Source: Myxococcus llanfairpwllgwyngyllgogerychwyrndrobwllllantysiliogogogochensis
GTDB taxonomy: Bacteria; Myxococcota; Myxococcia; Myxococcales; Myxococcaceae
DNA: 35,898 bases
Direction of reading: 5' to 3'
Assembly: GCF_006636215.1 (NCBI RefSeq)
Contig: NZ_VIFM01000101.1
Span: 1-35,898, forward strand
Below are positions 1 through 8,078 of the stretch, piece after piece. The notes under the pieces were generated by a model that made no database searches, was not told where the DNA came from, and saw nothing but the letters and a program-made list of their open reading frames with translations. The translations under genes and the position numbers were made by a program. The first letter of the stretch is position 1. Each line of letters opens with the position of its first letter.

Positions 1-2
1 CG

Positions 3-365
3 GCGGGCTTCGGGGTGACGGCGCTGGGCCTGGCGCTCCTCCCGGTGGCGCCCACGTACGGGTGGCTGTTTCCCGTCATGGGGCTGTTGGCGGTGGGCTC
101 GGCCTTGACGAACCCCTGCCTGTCCGCGCTGGTATCGCTGCATGCGCCCCCGCAACGACTCGGTGCGGCGCTGGGGGGCTTCCAGGCCGCGGGCTCGCTG
201 GGGCGGATTCTGGGGCCGGCGCTGGGCGGGTGGCTCTTCACCCGCTTGGGGCCCGGGGTGCCGTACGGGACGGCGGCGGGAATGCTCGTGGTGGGGGCGT
301 TGGTAGCGGCCAGCCTCGTGACTCAGGCGAGAATGGCAGGCGCGAGGGCCGGACAAAGGTCGTAA
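3..365 (+). CDS. MFS transporter, C-terminal part (cut by window start)
   Basis: The reading frame is open from the first bases, so the true start lies upstream and only about the last 120 residues are seen. They contain hydrophobic segments separated by short loops. The stretch NPCLSALVSLHAPPQRLG followed by GSLGRILGPALGGWLF is the pattern of the TetA-like branch of the major facilitator superfamily (transmembrane helices 10-12). In that family the protein is an inner-membrane proton-coupled exporter of small molecules; the substrate cannot be inferred. The stop codon lies one base before the plsX start, so the two are probably co-transcribed. Family call is fairly safe; specificity is unknown. 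Confidence 0.75.
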   Translation, partial: AGFGVTALGLALLPVAPTYGWLFPVMGLLAVGSALTNPCLSALVSLHAPPQRLGAALGGFQAAGSLGRILGPALGGWLFTRLGPGVPYGTAAGMLVVGALVAASLVTQARMAGARAGQRS

Positions 366-366
366 G

Positions 367-1413
367 ATGGGGGCCATGGTGGTCAAACAGCCGCAGCCCG
401 TGACGATTGCCTTCGACGTGATGGGGACGGACCATGGGCCAGCGGAGGTGGTGCGCGGAGCCGCGCAGCTCTCCCTGGACTCACCCCACATCCATGCGTT
501 GCTGGTGGGGGACCGGACGCTCATCGACAACGCGCTCGCGGAGACGAAGCACAACGGCGAGCGCATCTCCGTCCAGCACGCGGCGGACTTCGTGGGCATG
601 GACGAGAAACCCGGCGAGGCGCTGGCGCGCAAGCCCAACGCGTCGGTGGCGGTGGCCGCCAGGCTCGTCGCGGAGGGCGAGGCCCAGGCGCTGGTGTCCG
701 CGGGCAACACGGGCGCGGGCGTGCTGGCGTGCGCGCGCCACTTCCAGCTCATCCCCGGCGTGCGCCGCGCGGCGCTGGCCACGGTGTATCCGACGCGCTC
801 GGTGCGAGGCGCGAAGGAGGACCCGTTCTCCCTCATCCTCGACGTGGGGGCGACGGTGGAGGCCACGGCCGATGACCTGGTGACGTTCGCCGTCATGGGC
901 TCGCAGTACGCGCGCATCATCTCCCGCAACGAGCGGCCCAAGGTGGCGCTGTTGTCCAACGGTGTCGAGCCGCAGAAGGGCCCGCCCCGGGTGGTGGAGG
1001 CGCACGCGCGGCTGTCGGAGATGAAGGACATCAACTTCATCGGCAACGTGGAGGGCATCGACATCCCCAAGGGCACCGCGGATGTCATCGTCACCGACGG
1101 CTTCACGGGCAACGTGTGCCTGAAGATGCTGGAGGGCGTGCACGAGACAGTCGTGGAGCTGGCCCAGTACGCCTACAAGGAGAGCCTGCGCTGGCGCGCG
1201 GGCCTGGCCATGCTGTCCAGCGGGATTCAGCGCATCAAGGACATCACCGACTGGAACCAGTACGGCGGTGCGCCCATCCTCGGGTTCGACCGCATCTTCA
1301 TCAAGGCGCACGGGCGCTCGAAGGCGCGCGCCATCGCCAACGCGGGCAAGGTGGCCGCCAAGGTGGTGGCGAACAACCTGGGGAGCTCCATCCGGGAAGG
1401 TCTTCAGAAGTGA
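367..1413 (+). CDS. plsX: Phosphate acyltransferase PlsX
   Basis: The 348-residue product has the usual PlsX length and hallmarks: IAFDVMGTDHGP near the N-terminus, VSAGNTGA in the middle and DGFTGNVCLKMLEG in the last third. PlsX converts acyl-ACP to acyl-phosphate, the donor for PlsY in phosphatidic acid synthesis, acting peripherally at the inner membrane. The start at 367 is preceded by AAAGG at a suitable distance; a second ATG at 376 is possible and would remove three residues. In many bacteria plsX is followed by fabH; here it is followed, with a 4-base overlap, by an HAD/APP1-like phosphatase gene. Identification is secure. Confidence 0.96.
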   Translation: MGAMVVKQPQPVTIAFDVMGTDHGPAEVVRGAAQLSLDSPHIHALLVGDRTLIDNALAETKHNGERISVQHAADFVGMDEKPGEALARKPNASVAVAARLVAEGEAQALVSAGNTGAGVLACARHFQLIPGVRRAALATVYPTRSVRGAKEDPFSLILDVGATVEATADDLVTFAVMGSQYARIISRNERPKVALLSNGVEPQKGPPRVVEAHARLSEMKDINFIGNVEGIDIPKGTADVIVTDGFTGNVCLKMLEGVHETVVELAQYAYKESLRWRAGLAMLSSGIQRIKDITDWNQYGGAPILGFDRIFIKAHGRSKARAIANAGKVAAKVVANNLGSSIREGLQK

Positions 1414-2453
1414 GTCTGCCGGACCGCATCGACCCGCGACCGCCGCGGCGCATCTACCGCTGGGATCTGGACAAGACGTACCTCCAGACGGACTTCGATT
1501 CGCTCAAGGACCTGCTGCGCACCGCCTTCCAGAAGGCGCACGAGAAGGTCGCCATCCCAGGCGCGAGCGCGCTCATCCGCGAGCTGTCGGAGAACGGCGA
1601 CTCGCGGCTGTGCATCGTCTCCGGCAGCCCCAAGCAGATGCGCGCCGTGCTGGAGGAGAAGCTCAAGCTGGACGGCGTGCGCTGGGACGAGTTCGTCCTC
1701 AAGGACAACATCGGCAACCTCTTGCGCGGGCGCTTCCGCGCGCTGCGCGGGCAGGTGGGCTACAAGCTGCCCGCGATTCTGGAGAGCCGGGTAAAGGCGC
1801 CCGCGGAGGCCGAGGAGGTCCTCTTCGGTGACGACGCGGAGGCGGATGCGTTCATCTACTCGCTCTTCGCGGACCTGATTGCCGGCCGCGTGGACGAGCG
1901 CGTGTTGTCCCAGGTGCTGGAGGCGGGCGGCGTCTATCCGGACGACGCGGAGCGCGTGCGCGCGGCGTGGAAGCAGATTCCGGTGGCGGACCCGGTGCGG
2001 CGCATCTTCATCCACCTGGACAAGCTGACGCCGCCCGCGCACTTCACGGCGTATGGGCCTCGCGTCGTCCCCATCTTCAACTACTTCCAGGCCGCGCTGG
2101 TGCTGCTGGCGGACGGGCATCTGTCCGCGCCGCAGGTGCTGAAAATCGCGGTGGAGATGGTGCAGACGGCGGGGCACAACATCATCACCCTCTCCAACTC
2201 CTTCCAGGACCTGCTGCGCCGGGGCCTGCCGCTGCAGCAGGCGGCAGTGGCGCTGTCCCAGGCGCTGGAGGGGCCCAACAAGCTGCTCGCCGCGATGCGT
2301 CCGATGCCGGACATCCTCTCCGCGTTCAGCAAGCGGCTCGCGGCGCTGGGCACGCCGCCGCCCCCTCCGCCCGTGCAGGCGGTGGACTACGTCTCCCTCA
2401 TCCACCACGCGCTCCCGCGAAACCACAAGGGCCGCACCAAGCCGTCTCCCTGA
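1410..2453 (+). CDS. HAD-superfamily protein resembling APP1/DUF2183 phosphatases
   Basis: I place the start at the GTG that overlaps the plsX stop (GTGA), giving 347 residues. The frame is open further upstream, but that part is plsX read out of frame. HAD-type motifs are visible: WDLDKT (Asp19 and Asp21, motif I), IVSGSPKQM (motif II), a Lys in LKDNIGN and GDDAEADAFIY (motif IV). The spacing resembles the DUF2183 domain of yeast phosphatidate phosphatase App1. The C-terminal 200 residues are predicted mostly helical and end in a Pro-rich stretch. Translational coupling to plsX suggests a role near phosphatidic acid metabolism, but this is inference. Substrate unknown. Confidence 0.72.
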   Translation: MSLPDRIDPRPPRRIYRWDLDKTYLQTDFDSLKDLLRTAFQKAHEKVAIPGASALIRELSENGDSRLCIVSGSPKQMRAVLEEKLKLDGVRWDEFVLKDNIGNLLRGRFRALRGQVGYKLPAILESRVKAPAEAEEVLFGDDAEADAFIYSLFADLIAGRVDERVLSQVLEAGGVYPDDAERVRAAWKQIPVADPVRRIFIHLDKLTPPAHFTAYGPRVVPIFNYFQAALVLLADGHLSAPQVLKIAVEMVQTAGHNIITLSNSFQDLLRRGLPLQQAAVALSQALEGPNKLLAAMRPMPDILSAFSKRLAALGTPPPPPPVQAVDYVSLIHHALPRNHKGRTKPSP

Positions 2454-3068
2454 GCCCGCCGGGACAGGAGCCGCGGCGCGCGCACACCCCATGTGCGAGG
2501 GGTGCCCGAACTCAACGGGAGGGTGGCTGCCTGGTGTCCAGACGACCGACCAGGCGGGTGGGACGCGTCCGGGCCCGCCGGGGTGCTGCCCAGGCGGGCT
2601 GGTGCACGGTGCTTGGGCCGGTTCCAGAACGTTTCACGCGCTTCCAGTGTTGATACGGAACAGAGTCATCCGGGAGGGCGGGAGCCTGCCGCCGGCTGCC
2701 GGCCATGGGGTTGATACTCGTGGCGGACTCTTTTTCACCGCCTGGAGCGAGCCTGGAACAGGATGCCCTTCGACGCCTCCCCGAATGCACGGTCGAGCCC
2801 CTTGTTGCTGGAAAAGGGACGGGTGGGGTGGAAGCGCTCCACCTGTCCGGTGGACCCGCAGAAAGGGCGCTACTCCCTCCCAGGGCGGATGCGCTATAGA
2901 CGGCTGCCCCTGAAGCGCCCCGTTTGGGGTGTCCATGGTGATGACGCGAGTTTTGACTGAAACGCCGCCTGCCGGCGGTCCGCTGCCACCTGCGCCCGAT
3001 AAGACGCGCGCGAGGTTGCCTCATCCGAGGCGGCAGTGGGCTCCGAGCGCGGCGCTCAAGAGGTTTCC
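2454..3068. other. Intergenic region upstream of pcnB
   Basis: About 615 bases without a convincing gene. Short open frames exist on both strands, but their translations are rich in Arg, Pro and Gly with no domain-like pattern and no good ribosome site. A TATAGA hexamer at 2895-2900 could be a -10 element for pcnB but has no clear -35 partner. A small stem, CGCCG-CCTGC-CGGCG, lies near 2963-2977. The region presumably carries the pcnB promoter and perhaps an untranslated RNA, neither shown. Confidence 0.4.
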
Positions 3069-4787
3069 ATGTCTTCCAATCTGGAGCTGACGACTGCCCC
3101 CTCGGAACAGGCGAGTGCCCCCGAGTCCGTGGCCGCCGAATCGGCCCTCCCCGAAGTTTCTTCCCACTCCGCTGTCTCCGCCGACGAAGCGCCCGAGCCC
3201 AGAAGCCAGATGAGCCCGCTCGAGGACGACGCCGACGACGAGTCCGATGACGACGACGAGGTCGACGCGCTCGACGGCGTCTTCGACGAGACGGGTCTGG
3301 CCGCCGCGGAGGTGCTCGCCGCCGCCGAGGCGCAGGACGCCGCCGAGGCCGCCGAGGACGAGGTGGAGCAGGTGCCCACCGTGCTCGAGCCGGAGCCCGA
3401 GCCGACCCCCTACGAGCGCGCGCTGCACGCCCCTCATGTCCGTTCCACGGGAGAGCCGGCGGAAATCGACCCGGACGAACTGGACCCGGACGCCCTGAAG
3501 GTGGTTCTGCGGCTGCATCAGCACGGCCATCAGGCGTACCTGGTGGGCGGCTGCGTGCGCGACCTGCTGCTCGGCAAGAAGCCCAAGGACTTCGACGTCG
3601 CCACCAGTGCCCACCCGGGCGAGGTGCGCGCCATCTTCCGCAACTGCCGGCTCATCGGCCGTCGCTTCCGGCTGGCGCACGTCTACTTCAAGGGAGGGAA
3701 GATCATCGAGGTCTCCACCTTCCGGGCGAATCCGACGGAGCTGGAGGCCGCGGCGCCTTCCGCGCCGGAGGACGAGGGCGAGGCCGGGGGCGATGACCTG
3801 CTCATCACCCACGACAACGTCTTCGGCACCGCGCAGCAGGACGCGCGCCGCCGCGACTTCACCATCAACGGCCTGTTCTACGACGTGAGCGAGGGACGGG
3901 TCATCGACTACGTCCGCGGCCGTCGTGACTTGGACGAGCGGTTCATCCGCACCATCGGCGACCCGGAAGTGCGCATGCGCGAGGACCCGGTGCGAATCCT
4001 GCGCGCCGTGCGTTTCGCCGCGAAGCTGGACCTGGACATCGAGTCGCGCACGTACGCGGCCATGGAAGGCGCGGTGGAGGACCTGCCGCGCTGCGCTCCC
4101 GCGCGTCTGCTGGAGGAGACCTTCCGGCTCATCCGTGGTGGCGTGTCGGCACCGGCCCTGAAGCTGCTGGACGCGCTGGATGCGATGAAGTTCCTGCTGC
4201 CGCCGGTGAATGCGTACCTCAAGCAGCACGGCAAGGAAGGCGAGAAGACCTTCTACGCCTTCGCGCAGGCGCTGGACCGCCGGGTGGCCGCGGGTGAGCC
4301 GCTCGACGACGCCATCCTCCTGGCGGCGTTGCTGGTGCCCATCAGCCACTCGGGCCCGCCCGCCGAGCCGCAGGAGGGCGGTCGTCCTTCCGTGTCGCAG
4401 GTGGTGGAGGAGCTGCTCGCCGGCTTCGTCCAGTCGGCCCGGCTGCCCCGCCGCATCGCCGAGCGCTGCCGCATGCTGCTGCTCGCGCAGCGCACGCTGT
4501 CCGGCGAGCGCCGCCGCAAGAGCGCGGCCTTCCGGCGTCACCCCCTCTTCGGAGAGGCCCTCACCGTGTTCGAGATGACGGTGGAGGCGACCGGAGAGCA
4601 CCGTGAGCAGCTGGACGCGTGGAAGGCCGGCGAGGTGCCGCCTCCTCGCCCCGAGGCCTCCGACAGCGAGGGCTCCGAGCCCGGTGGCCAGCGCAAGCGT
4701 CGTCGTCGTCGTCGTCGTCGTCGTGCCGGGGGAGAGGGCTCCGCCTCAGCGGGTTCTTCATCCGGCTCCGGCGCCGGCGAGGCGTGA
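3069..4787 (+). CDS. pcnB: Poly(A) polymerase / CCA-adding-like nucleotidyltransferase (PcnB family)
   Basis: The class II nucleotidyltransferase core is clear: LVGGCVRDLLLGKKPKDFDV (GG at 160-161, catalytic Asp174 and Asp176), then RRFRLAHV, RRRDFTINGLFYD, and REDPVRILRAVRFAAKL in the RNA-binding neck. The order fits bacterial PcnB, which adds 3' A tails to RNA and promotes decay. The ATG at 3069 has AAGAGG upstream; an ATG at 3036 lacks this. The 572-residue protein is longer than usual: the first ~120 residues are an acidic Asp/Glu/Ala-rich tail, and the C-terminus has a run of nine Arg after Lys encoded by a (CGT)9 tract. CCA-adding activity cannot be excluded from sequence alone. Confidence 0.9.
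   Translation: MSSNLELTTAPSEQASAPESVAAESALPEVSSHSAVSADEAPEPRSQMSPLEDDADDESDDDDEVDALDGVFDETGLAAAEVLAAAEAQDAAEAAEDEVEQVPTVLEPEPEPTPYERALHAPHVRSTGEPAEIDPDELDPDALKVVLRLHQHGHQAYLVGGCVRDLLLGKKPKDFDVATSAHPGEVRAIFRNCRLIGRRFRLAHVYFKGGKIIEVSTFRANPTELEAAAPSAPEDEGEAGGDDLLITHDNVFGTAQQDARRRDFTINGLFYDVSEGRVIDYVRGRRDLDERFIRTIGDPEVRMREDPVRILRAVRFAAKLDLDIESRTYAAMEGAVEDLPRCAPARLLEETFRLIRGGVSAPALKLLDALDAMKFLLPPVNAYLKQHGKEGEKTFYAFAQALDRRVAAGEPLDDAILLAALLVPISHSGPPAEPQEGGRPSVSQVVEELLAGFVQSARLPRRIAERCRMLLLAQRTLSGERRRKSAAFRRHPLFGEALTVFEMTVEATGEHREQLDAWKAGEVPPPRPEASDSEGSEPGGQRKRRRRRRRRRAGGEGSASAGSSSGSGAGEA
4698..4724 (+). repeat. (CGT)9 trinucleotide tract encoding Arg9
   Basis: Nine perfect CGT units in the 3' end of pcnB. 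Neighbouring codons for Arg are mostly CGC, so the uniform CGT codon choice points to slippage growth rather than selection for Arg alone. Changes in copy number would keep the frame and alter only the length of the basic tail. Confidence 0.95.
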
Positions 4788-5719
4788 ACCCGGCGCCCCC
4801 CGTGGAGGTGGAGGTCCCCCGGACACGTGTCTACGGGGGACTGGTGCTGGGCGTGGTGGCCGTGTCCTGGGCCGCGCCGCTCATCCGCTTCGCGGAGGCG
4901 CCTTCCCTGGCCATCTCCGCGTGGCGCCTCACCTTCGCCTCGGTGCCGCTGCTGGCGCTCGCGTTGGTGCGGGGCCGCTCGGAGCTGACGTCCCTCTCCG
5001 CGCGGACCTGGGGCTTGCTGGTGTTGTCCGGCCTGGCGCTGGCGCTGCACTTCGCGACCTGGATTGCGTCGCTCCAGTACACCACCGTGGCCAGCTCGGT
5101 GGCGCTCGTCACCACGCAGCCGGTGTGGGTGACGCTGTTCGCGTGGCTCGCCCTGGGTGAGCGCGTGGGCCCTCGTGGTATCGCGGCGCTTGTCCTGTGT
5201 CTCGCGGGCAGTGTCCTCATCGGCGCGCGGGACTTCGCGGCCGGAGGCACGGCGCTCTGGGGTGACCTGCTCGCGGTGGCCGGTGCCGTCATGGCGGGCG
5301 TGTACTTCGTCGTGGGCCGTCGCGTGCGCGAGTCGATGTCGCTGGGCACGTACGTGGGCATCGTCTACTCGGTCGCGGCGGTGGCGCTGATGGTGGCGCA
5401 CGGCTTCGTCGACTCGCCGCTGACGGGCTTCACGCCGAGCACCTGGATGGTGCTGGTGGGACTGGCCCTGGTGCCGCAGCTCATCGGCCACTCGCTGCTC
5501 AACGCCTCCGTGCGTCACCTCTCCGCGCCCTTCGTGGCGGTGGCCTCGCTCGGTGAGCCCGTGCTGTCCACGCTGTGGGCCGTGCCGCTCCTGGGTGAGA
5601 AGCCAGACTGGGTGCAGCTCGTCGGTGGAGGACTGGCGCTGGTGGGCGTGTTGGTCATGTCCCGGGACGAGGCCGCGCGCCAGCCGCCGCCGCCCGACAT
5701 GGTTCCCGCCGCGGACTGA
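4784..5719 (+). CDS. EamA/DMT-family permease
   Basis: The start is the GTG inside the pcnB stop (GTGA overlap), giving 311 residues; the longer open frame upstream is pcnB out of frame. Ten hydrophobic segments are visible in two similar halves, each an EamA repeat. The segment WIASLQYTTVASSVALVTTQPVW in the first half and the segment around SLGEPVLSTLWAVPLLGE in the second are typical for the drug/metabolite transporter superfamily. It should be an inner-membrane exporter of small metabolites; substrate unknown. The overlap implies translation coupled to pcnB, although no functional link is obvious. It converges with dinB, with 6 bases between the two open frames. Confidence 0.85.
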   Translation: MNPAPPVEVEVPRTRVYGGLVLGVVAVSWAAPLIRFAEAPSLAISAWRLTFASVPLLALALVRGRSELTSLSARTWGLLVLSGLALALHFATWIASLQYTTVASSVALVTTQPVWVTLFAWLALGERVGPRGIAALVLCLAGSVLIGARDFAAGGTALWGDLLAVAGAVMAGVYFVVGRRVRESMSLGTYVGIVYSVAAVALMVAHGFVDSPLTGFTPSTWMVLVGLALVPQLIGHSLLNASVRHLSAPFVAVASLGEPVLSTLWAVPLLGEKPDWVQLVGGGLALVGVLVMSRDEAARQPPPPDMVPAAD

Positions 5720-5728
5720 GCGCGCTCA
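5717..5728. other. 12-bp palindrome holding both convergent stop codons
   Basis: TGAGCGCGCTCA is a perfect palindrome. Its left end is the stop of the EamA gene and its right end, read on the minus strand, is the stop of dinB. No U-tract follows, so its use as a terminator is doubtful. Confidence 0.45.
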
Positions 5729-6934
5729 GCGCTTGGGTTTGTCCTTGTCCACGGGGCGCTCGGAGCGGTGCTCGTCGCCATCCGGGGCGTCGCTGCCCGC
5801 GATGTCCGCGGTGGTGATGGCCTTGCTGCCGAAGCGCTCCGCGATTCTATCCAGCGCCGCGTTCAGCTTGGCCGTCCGGGGCGGCGCGGCGGGGAAGAGG
5901 CCGAGCTGGGGCGGCACCTCGTCGAGCTGCACGCTCACCCCGGTGAGGCGGACGGGCTTGCCCTCGTGTGAGCGCTCCAGCAGCTCCAGCGCGGTGCGAT
6001 AGAGCGTCTGACCGTCGTCCGTCGCCTCGCGCAGCGTGGTGCGGCGGGTGAGGAGCGTGAAGTCCGAAAGCTTCAGCTTGAGCTGCACCACGCGGCCCTT
6101 CACGCCCGCGCGCCGCAGGCGCCGAGCCACGCGCAGCGCCTGGGCATGCACGTGGGGCTTGAGGGTCTCCACGCCCGCGAGGTCCTCCTCGAAGGTGTCT
6201 TCGGCGCCCACGCTCTTGGCCGCGCGGTCCGGCACCACCTCGCGCATGTCGATGCCCTGCGACAGCTCCCACAGGTGCCGACCGCTGGTGCCCAGCCGCG
6301 CCTCCAGCCACTCCGGGTCCTTCGTCGCCACGTCGCCGATGGTCTTCAGCCCCGAGCGCTGGAGGGCCTCCTCCGTCTTTGGCCCCACGCCCCACAGGCG
6401 CGACACCGGCAGGCCCGCGAGGACCGCCACCGTCTCCTCCGCGCGGACCTCCCGCTGGCCGTTGGGCTTGGCCAGGTCCGAGGCGATCTTCGCCACGAAC
6501 TTCACCGTGGCGATGCCCGCGGACGACGGCAGCTTCAGCTCGTCCGCGATGTCCTTGCGGATGCGCCGCGCGATATCCGCGGGCGAGCCGAACAGGCCCA
6601 CCGAGGCCGTGACGTCCAGGAAGGCTTCATCCAGGGACAAGGGCTCGATGAGCGGGGTGTAGCGCTCGAAGATGGAGAAGACCTGCTCGCTGGCCTCCGC
6701 GTACGCGGGGAAGCGTGGCTTGACGATGATGGCATGGGGCGCGGCCTTCACCGCGCGCGCCATGGGCATGGCGCTGCGCACACCGAAGGGTCTCACTTCA
6801 TAGGACGCGGCGACGACCACGCCTCGCTGGGCATGCCCGCCAACGATGACAGGTTTGCCCTTCAGGGCTGGGTTGTCCCGCTGCTCCACGGACGCATAGA
6901 AAGCGTCCATGTCCACGTGGATGATGGCTCGCAT
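5726..6934 (-). CDS. dinB: DNA polymerase IV (Y-family translesion polymerase)
   Basis: The 402-residue product begins MRAIIHVDMDAFYASVEQ with metal-binding Asp8 and steric-gate Phe12, and has SLDEAFLDVT with Asp102/Glu103, followed by KFVAKIASDLAKPNGQ. A little-finger domain follows. QLGLF at about 343-347 matches the beta-clamp binding pattern, after which comes a charged tail of 55 residues. It would carry out error-prone synthesis past DNA lesions, loaded by the sliding clamp. I prefer the ATG at 6934 because the family begins with this sequence; a GTG at 6946 would add four residues. No LexA-like site was recognised in the short gap upstream. Confidence 0.95.
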   Translation of the reverse strand: MRAIIHVDMDAFYASVEQRDNPALKGKPVIVGGHAQRGVVVAASYEVRPFGVRSAMPMARAVKAAPHAIIVKPRFPAYAEASEQVFSIFERYTPLIEPLSLDEAFLDVTASVGLFGSPADIARRIRKDIADELKLPSSAGIATVKFVAKIASDLAKPNGQREVRAEETVAVLAGLPVSRLWGVGPKTEEALQRSGLKTIGDVATKDPEWLEARLGTSGRHLWELSQGIDMREVVPDRAAKSVGAEDTFEEDLAGVETLKPHVHAQALRVARRLRRAGVKGRVVQLKLKLSDFTLLTRRTTLREATDDGQTLYRTALELLERSHEGKPVRLTGVSVQLDEVPPQLGLFPAAPPRTAKLNAALDRIAERFGSKAITTADIAGSDAPDGDEHRSERPVDKDKPKR

Positions 6935-6994
6935 CGCACCAACCACTCTAGCGGCTCTGTCTGACGTTGCAGGGGCTCCAATTGGGCGTGGGCG

Positions 6995-7996
6995 CTACCG
7001 GCGCTCGCTGTCCAGCAAGCGCAGCTGCTCGGGCCCATAGCGTCCACCAGAGACGGCCCCAAGTGAGTCGAGCGCGGCGACGTCCTCGCTCGTCAGGGGC
7101 CGATTCAAGGCCCCCAGCGCGTCGTCGAGCTGCGCTACGTTCTTCATCCCGATGACCGGTACGAACCCCGGCTGTCGTGCGAGCACCCAGGCGATGGCGA
7201 GCTGTGCGGGCGACATCCGCCGCTCTTGCGCGAAGCGGTGGAGCGAACCCACCACGTCCTCGTTCTTTTCGCGATGCTCGCCACTGAAGCGGGGCAGATG
7301 GGCGCGGAAGTCACCGGCGCCGGTGGGCTTGCTCCCGGTCAACAGTCCTCGGGAGAGGACGCCGTAGAGCGTCGCGCTGATGCCGAGTTCCCGGAGGGTA
7401 GGGAAGATGTTCGACTCGGGGCCCCGGCTCGCGAGGGAGTACTCGATTTGCAGGTCGGCGATGGGGTGGACGCGGTGCGCGCGGCGGAGGGTTTCGGCGC
7501 CGACCTCGGAGAGCCCGATGTGGCGGACGTACCCCGCCTTCACCAGGTCCGACATCGCGCCGATGGTCTCCTCGATGGGGACGTTCGGGTCCAGCCGTGC
7601 GGGGCGGTAGATGTCGATGACGTCGACGCCCAGGCGCTTCAGCGAATACGTGGCGAAGTTCTTCACGGCGGCGGGGCGCAGGTCCATGCCGAGCCAGCTT
7701 CCATCCGGGCCCCGGAGCGCGCCGAACTTCACGGAGAGCTGGACCCGCTCGCGGCGCCCGGCGATGGCGCGTCCCACGAGCAGTTCGTTGTGTCCCATGC
7801 CGTAGAAGTCGCCCGTGTCGAGCAGCGTGACGCCGCGCTCGGTGGCCGCGTGCACGGTGCGCAGGCTCTCGTCGTCGTTGGTGGCGCCGTACATGCCGGA
7901 CATGCCCATGCAGCCCAGGCCGAGTGGGAAGACCTCGGGTCCCGTGGTACCCAACTTCACCGTGTGCCGCGTCTGCCTGGCTTCCTGCGTGCTCAT
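6995..7996 (-). CDS. Aldo/keto reductase lacking the usual catalytic His
   Basis: A 333-residue protein of AKR fold: LGTTGPEVFPLGLGCMGMSG at the N-terminus, DTGDFYG with catalytic Asp60 and Tyr65, and Lys90 in SVKFG. The strand that normally carries the fourth tetrad residue (Y-x-H-R-x-D-P) reads DIYRPARLDPNVP, so Ala133 sits at the His place. From memory other AKRs share this PARLDP form, so it is likely a subfamily trait. NADPH-dependent reduction of a carbonyl compound is expected. GGGAGA precedes the ATG at 7996. It is divergent from a LysR gene across 82 bases, which suggests control by that regulator. Confidence 0.88.
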   Translation of the reverse strand: MSTQEARQTRHTVKLGTTGPEVFPLGLGCMGMSGMYGATNDDESLRTVHAATERGVTLLDTGDFYGMGHNELLVGRAIAGRRERVQLSVKFGALRGPDGSWLGMDLRPAAVKNFATYSLKRLGVDVIDIYRPARLDPNVPIEETIGAMSDLVKAGYVRHIGLSEVGAETLRRAHRVHPIADLQIEYSLASRGPESNIFPTLRELGISATLYGVLSRGLLTGSKPTGAGDFRAHLPRFSGEHREKNEDVVGSLHRFAQERRMSPAQLAIAWVLARQPGFVPVIGMKNVAQLDDALGALNRPLTSEDVAALDSLGAVSGGRYGPEQLRLLDSERR

Positions 7997-8029
7997 CGCG
8001 TCTCCCTTTGTCGTGCCGACGTGACAAGA

Positions 8030-8073
8030 ATTCGCGAATCGCCATCCTGAAATCCAATCAATAGGATGCATCC
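8030..8073. promoter_or_regulatory. Candidate LysR operator region in divergent promoter
   Basis: The 82-bp gap between the reductase and LysR genes holds two perfect 10-bp palindromes: ATTCGCGAAT at 8030-8039 and GGATGCATCC at 8064-8073, the latter 5 bases before the LysR start. The GGAT arm also pairs with ATCC at 8044-8047. LysR regulators usually bind T-N11-A dyads here and repress their own gene; the assignment is inference. Confidence 0.4.
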
Positions 8074-8078
8074 AGAAC

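Noticed and set aside
481..1311. Long minus-strand open frame opposite plsX
   Set aside because: Arg/His/Leu-rich translation with no domain; it is the mirror of a strongly G/C-ending coding frame.
2512..3024. Minus-strand frame of 170 codons in the gap before pcnB
   Set aside because: Low-complexity Arg/Ser/Pro translation, no ribosome site, no recognisable motif.
3021..4601. 526-codon minus-strand frame opposite pcnB
   Set aside because: Mirror of a real gene; rich in Arg, His, Val and Leu without family signature.
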